Both the position numbers and the translations under genes were made by a program. From Legionella donaldsonii (lineage in GTDB: Bacteria; Pseudomonadota; Gammaproteobacteria; Legionellales; Legionellaceae): 64,000 nt of DNA. This document shows positions 61,693-64,000 of this stretch, piece by piece. Below the pieces are notes generated by a model. The model was given only the letters and a program-made list of their open reading frames with translations, was not told the origin of the DNA and made no database searches. The first letter of the stretch is position 1. Every line of letters begins with the position of its first letter. Location: the NCBI RefSeq assembly GCF_900452385.1, contig NZ_UGOA01000001.1:186001-250000 (forward strand), given 5' to 3'.

Positions 61693-63624
61693 TTATTGCG
61701 ATTTACGTACTCGCAAATACCATTCACAGAGCAATCTTACTTGTTTGCGGGTGTAACCTTTATCTACCATGCGTGCAATAAATTCCTCATGTTTTTTCTT
61801 ATCATCTTCAGAGGCTTTCGCATTGAAGGAAATCACCGGCAACAGATCTTCTGTATTGGTAAACATCTTTTTCTCAATGACTGATTTCAATTTTTCATAA
61901 CTATTCCATACGGGATTTTTGCCATGATTATTAGCCCGTGCCCGTAATACGAAATTGACAACTTCATTACGAAAATCTTTTGGATTGGAAATACCGGCCG
62001 GTTTTTCTATTTTTTCCAACTCAGAATTAAGTGAGCCGCGATCAAAAATTTCGCCAGTATCCGGATCACGATAGTCTTGATCCTGGATCCAGAAATCAGC
62101 ATAAGTAATGTAGCGGTCGAAAATGTTTTGTCCATATTCAGAATAGGACTCGAGATAAGCGGTTTGGATTTCCTTACCAATAAATTCAACATACTTGGCG
62201 GTCAGATGCTCCTTCATGAAGGTTAAATATTTTTCATGTAACTCTTGAGGAAATTGTTCCTGTTCAATTTGCCGCTCAAGTACATAGAGTAAATGGACAG
62301 GATTGGCGGCAACTTCAGAATGATCGAAATTGAATACTTTTGACAGGATCTTAAAGGCGAAACGGGTGGAAATTCCACTCATACCTTCATCTACACCGGC
62401 AAAATCACGATATTCCTGGTAAGATTTTGCCTTAGGATCGGTATCCTTTAAACTTTCACCATTGTACACACGCATTTTGGAATAGATACTCGAATTTTGT
62501 GGTTCTTTTAGTCGAGTCAAAACTGAAAATTGCGCTAGCATATCAAGTGTTCCTGGTGCACAGGGAGCCTCTTTAAGCGAACTGTTATCCAGCAATTTTT
62601 GGTAAATCCTGATTTCTTCAGAAACGCGCAGGCAATAAGGCACTTTAACGATATTGATACGGTCGATAAACGCTTCGTTATTTTTATTGTTACGGAATGA
62701 TTGCCATTCTGATTCATTCGAGTGTGCCAGAATAATGCCTTCAAAAGGAATCGCAGATAATCCTTCAGTGGCATTGTAATTTCCTTCTTGAGTAGCTGTA
62801 AGTAAAGGATGCAATACTTTAATCGGGGCTTTAAACATCTCGACAAATTCTAACAAGCCCCGGTTGGCTCTACACAGGCCACCAGAATAACTATAAGCAT
62901 CGGGATCATCCTGGGAAAATTCTTCCAGTTTGCGAATATCGACCTTGCCTACCAGTGAGGAAATATCCTGGTTGTTTTCATCTCCGGGTTCAGTTTTGGC
63001 GATGGCAATTTGTTTTAGGCGTGAGGGTTTAACTTTTATTACACGAAATTGGCTGATATCGCCGTTAAATTCCTGCAAGCGCTTCACCGCCCAGGGAGAC
63101 ATGATATAACGTAGATGGCGTGATGGAATACCATAGCGCTCATAGAGTAATTCCGCATCCTCTTCCGGGTTAAACAGCGATAGTGGCGAATCAAAAACGG
63201 GTGAGCCTTTGATGGCATAAAAAGGAATTTTCTGCATCAAATCTTTCAATTTTTCTGCCAGTGATGATTTTCCACCACCAACCGGACCTAATAAATAGAG
63301 GATCTGTTTCGTTTCTTCCAGGCCTTGTGCGGCATGTTTTAAGAAACCAACGATTTGTTCAATAGGTTCTTCCATGCCAAAAAATTCTTTAAAAACAGGG
63401 TATTGGTGAATAATTTTATTGGAAAACAAGCGAGATAATATTGGGTCGTGGCGGGTGTCGACTATCTCTGGCTCACCGATAGCCAACAATAATCGTTCAG
63501 CTGGATTGGCATAAGCGGCAGGGTCTGTACGACACAGTTCCAGGTACTCATCCAGACTTAACTCCTCTTCTTTGTTGTCTACAAAGCGTCTTGTGTAACC
63601 TGCTAAAAAATCTTGTGTGCTCAT
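61693..63624 (-). CDS. PrkA-family serine protein kinase (YeaG)
   Basis: 643 residues (E. coli YeaG 644). The N-terminal AAA-type domain has Walker A LLGPVGGGKSSLAEKL, preceded by the PrkA signature YPVFKEFFGMEE. The C-terminal part (WNSYEKLKSVIEKKMFTNTEDLLPVISF) is the kinase-like region. It acts in the starvation and stress response in enteric bacteria, and in Legionella it fits a stationary-phase role. TCTATACTAAA on the minus strand, about 115 bases upstream, matches a sigma-S -10 element. It begins a three-gene operon. Confidence 0.95.
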   Translation of the reverse strand: MSTQDFLAGYTRRFVDNKEEELSLDEYLELCRTDPAAYANPAERLLLAIGEPEIVDTRHDPILSRLFSNKIIHQYPVFKEFFGMEEPIEQIVGFLKHAAQGLEETKQILYLLGPVGGGKSSLAEKLKDLMQKIPFYAIKGSPVFDSPLSLFNPEEDAELLYERYGIPSRHLRYIMSPWAVKRLQEFNGDISQFRVIKVKPSRLKQIAIAKTEPGDENNQDISSLVGKVDIRKLEEFSQDDPDAYSYSGGLCRANRGLLEFVEMFKAPIKVLHPLLTATQEGNYNATEGLSAIPFEGIILAHSNESEWQSFRNNKNNEAFIDRINIVKVPYCLRVSEEIRIYQKLLDNSSLKEAPCAPGTLDMLAQFSVLTRLKEPQNSSIYSKMRVYNGESLKDTDPKAKSYQEYRDFAGVDEGMSGISTRFAFKILSKVFNFDHSEVAANPVHLLYVLERQIEQEQFPQELHEKYLTFMKEHLTAKYVEFIGKEIQTAYLESYSEYGQNIFDRYITYADFWIQDQDYRDPDTGEIFDRGSLNSELEKIEKPAGISNPKDFRNEVVNFVLRARANNHGKNPVWNSYEKLKSVIEKKMFTNTEDLLPVISFNAKASEDDKKKHEEFIARMVDKGYTRKQVRLLCEWYLRVRKSQ

Positions 63625-63745
63625 AAAGTCATCCCCTTTTACTGAATCCCTTTGTGGGAAAAAACGCTCTTTCTTACTTTATAATTTTGCATTTCGCTCA
63701 TAAACTCTTAGACTTGTAAAAGCGAGATACTGTCTCCCTAGCTTT

Positions 63746-63751
63746 AGTATA
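63746..63751 (-). promoter_or_regulatory. Sigma-S-like -10 box of the prkA-yeaH-spoVR operon
   Basis: TATACT on the minus strand, preceded by TC and followed by AAA, matching the extended sigma-S -10 pattern (TCTATACT, then A-rich). No -35 is needed or seen. It would give a leader of about 115 bases. Starvation control fits the operon. Confidence 0.45.
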
Positions 63752-63842
63752 GAGTCTTTTTATATAAAAATATTAAAAAATTGCACATAATCAAACTATT
63801 ATTTTTTTTGTTTGTTACCCTTTCGATACCGGAGCAAAGTTC

Positions 63843-64000
63843 ATGCCAGACACGACTATTTATCTGAAAGATTATCAAGCCCCTGCCTTCACGGTAGATA
63901 CAGTTGCTCTTGAATTTGATCTGCATGATGATCATGCGTTGATCACCAATCAAATGCAACTAAAACGGCAGGGTGAAGGGGCTTTGCATTTGTATGGTGA
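63843..64000 (+). CDS. pepN: Aminopeptidase N (3' end outside window)
   Basis: The first 52 codons of a frame running off the window. MPDTTIYLKDYQAPAFTVD and VALEFDLHDDHALITNQMQLKR match the N-terminal region of PepN, the M1-family aminopeptidase, where KDYxxPxF and TxxLxFDLxD are conserved. CGGAGC lies about 12 bases before the ATG. The zinc-binding HEXXH motif would be beyond the window, so the call rests on the N-terminus only. Confidence 0.85.
   Translation, partial: MPDTTIYLKDYQAPAFTVDTVALEFDLHDDHALITNQMQLKRQGEGALHLYG

Noticed and set aside
1-64000. CRISPR arrays, insertion sequences, prophage, tRNA or rRNA genes
   Set aside because: No spaced direct repeats, transposase or integrase frames, or cloverleaf-like sequences were recognised on either strand; a covariance search would be needed to exclude tRNAs firmly.

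Overview
The window reads as chromosomal DNA of a gamma-proteobacterium, most likely a Legionella species or close relative. The reasons are low apparent G+C, dense gene packing, and a mix of housekeeping genes with lineage-typical items: a secreted M28 aminopeptidase, an H-NOX / hybrid kinase / GGDEF-EAL operon, a Thi5-type thiamine precursor enzyme, and several large unrecognised coiled-coil or low-complexity proteins of the kind found among Dot/Icm-associated proteins. The species assignment is inference from gene content; no rRNA, tRNA, insertion sequence, prophage or CRISPR array was found.

Layout. 1-6.3 kb: the 3' part of an amidase, a cold-shock protein, a HI0933-type flavoprotein, a GIN-domain lipoprotein, a serine hydrolase and an acidic repeat protein. 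6.3-10.9 kb: guaC, a PhoH/PIN ATPase, bcp, smpB and an orphan with a poly-C tract. 11.2-19.3 kb: a co-directional run of glmS, tpm, tex, a YciA-type thioesterase, an orphan and a PAP2-like membrane protein. 19.4-29.8 kb: mostly minus strand, with a small possible DNA-binding protein, two membrane-anchored coiled-coil proteins, a hydrolase, a MAPEG protein, a phasin fused to a histone-H1-like tail, and the nitric-oxide/c-di-GMP operon. 30.1-38.2 kb: a flippase, a GST-like protein, recN-nadK, typA and brnQ. 38.5-46.4 kb: an orphan, the divergent XRE-cupin/BenE pair, a tubulin-tyrosine-ligase-like protein, thi5 behind a TPP riboswitch, a small orphan, a CapA-like protein and hslO. 46.6-58.7 kb: rep, an old-yellow-enzyme reductase, a large membrane protein near a Fur-like site, the M28 peptidase, then two paralogous ATP-grasp enzymes, a methyltransferase, a TauD-like oxygenase and a class II aldolase. 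58.8-63.6 kb: the PrkA-YeaH-SpoVR stress operon. The window ends in the first codons of pepN.

How genes work together. The H-NOX protein, the double-kinase hybrid and the REC-PAS-GGDEF-EAL protein are tightly coupled and probably form one signalling chain from heme gas sensing to c-di-GMP. The thi5 leader holds a complete TPP aptamer, a good sigma70 promoter, and an expression platform in which a terminator hairpin and a Shine-Dalgarno-sequestering hairpin exclude each other. The XRE-cupin regulator and BenE transporter share a control region with two palindromes. The 53.6-58.7 kb block looks like a small uncharacterised biosynthetic locus and is the best candidate for a system not yet described. 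Confidence is high for the conserved housekeeping genes, moderate for regulatory sites read by eye, and low for any function given to the orphans.
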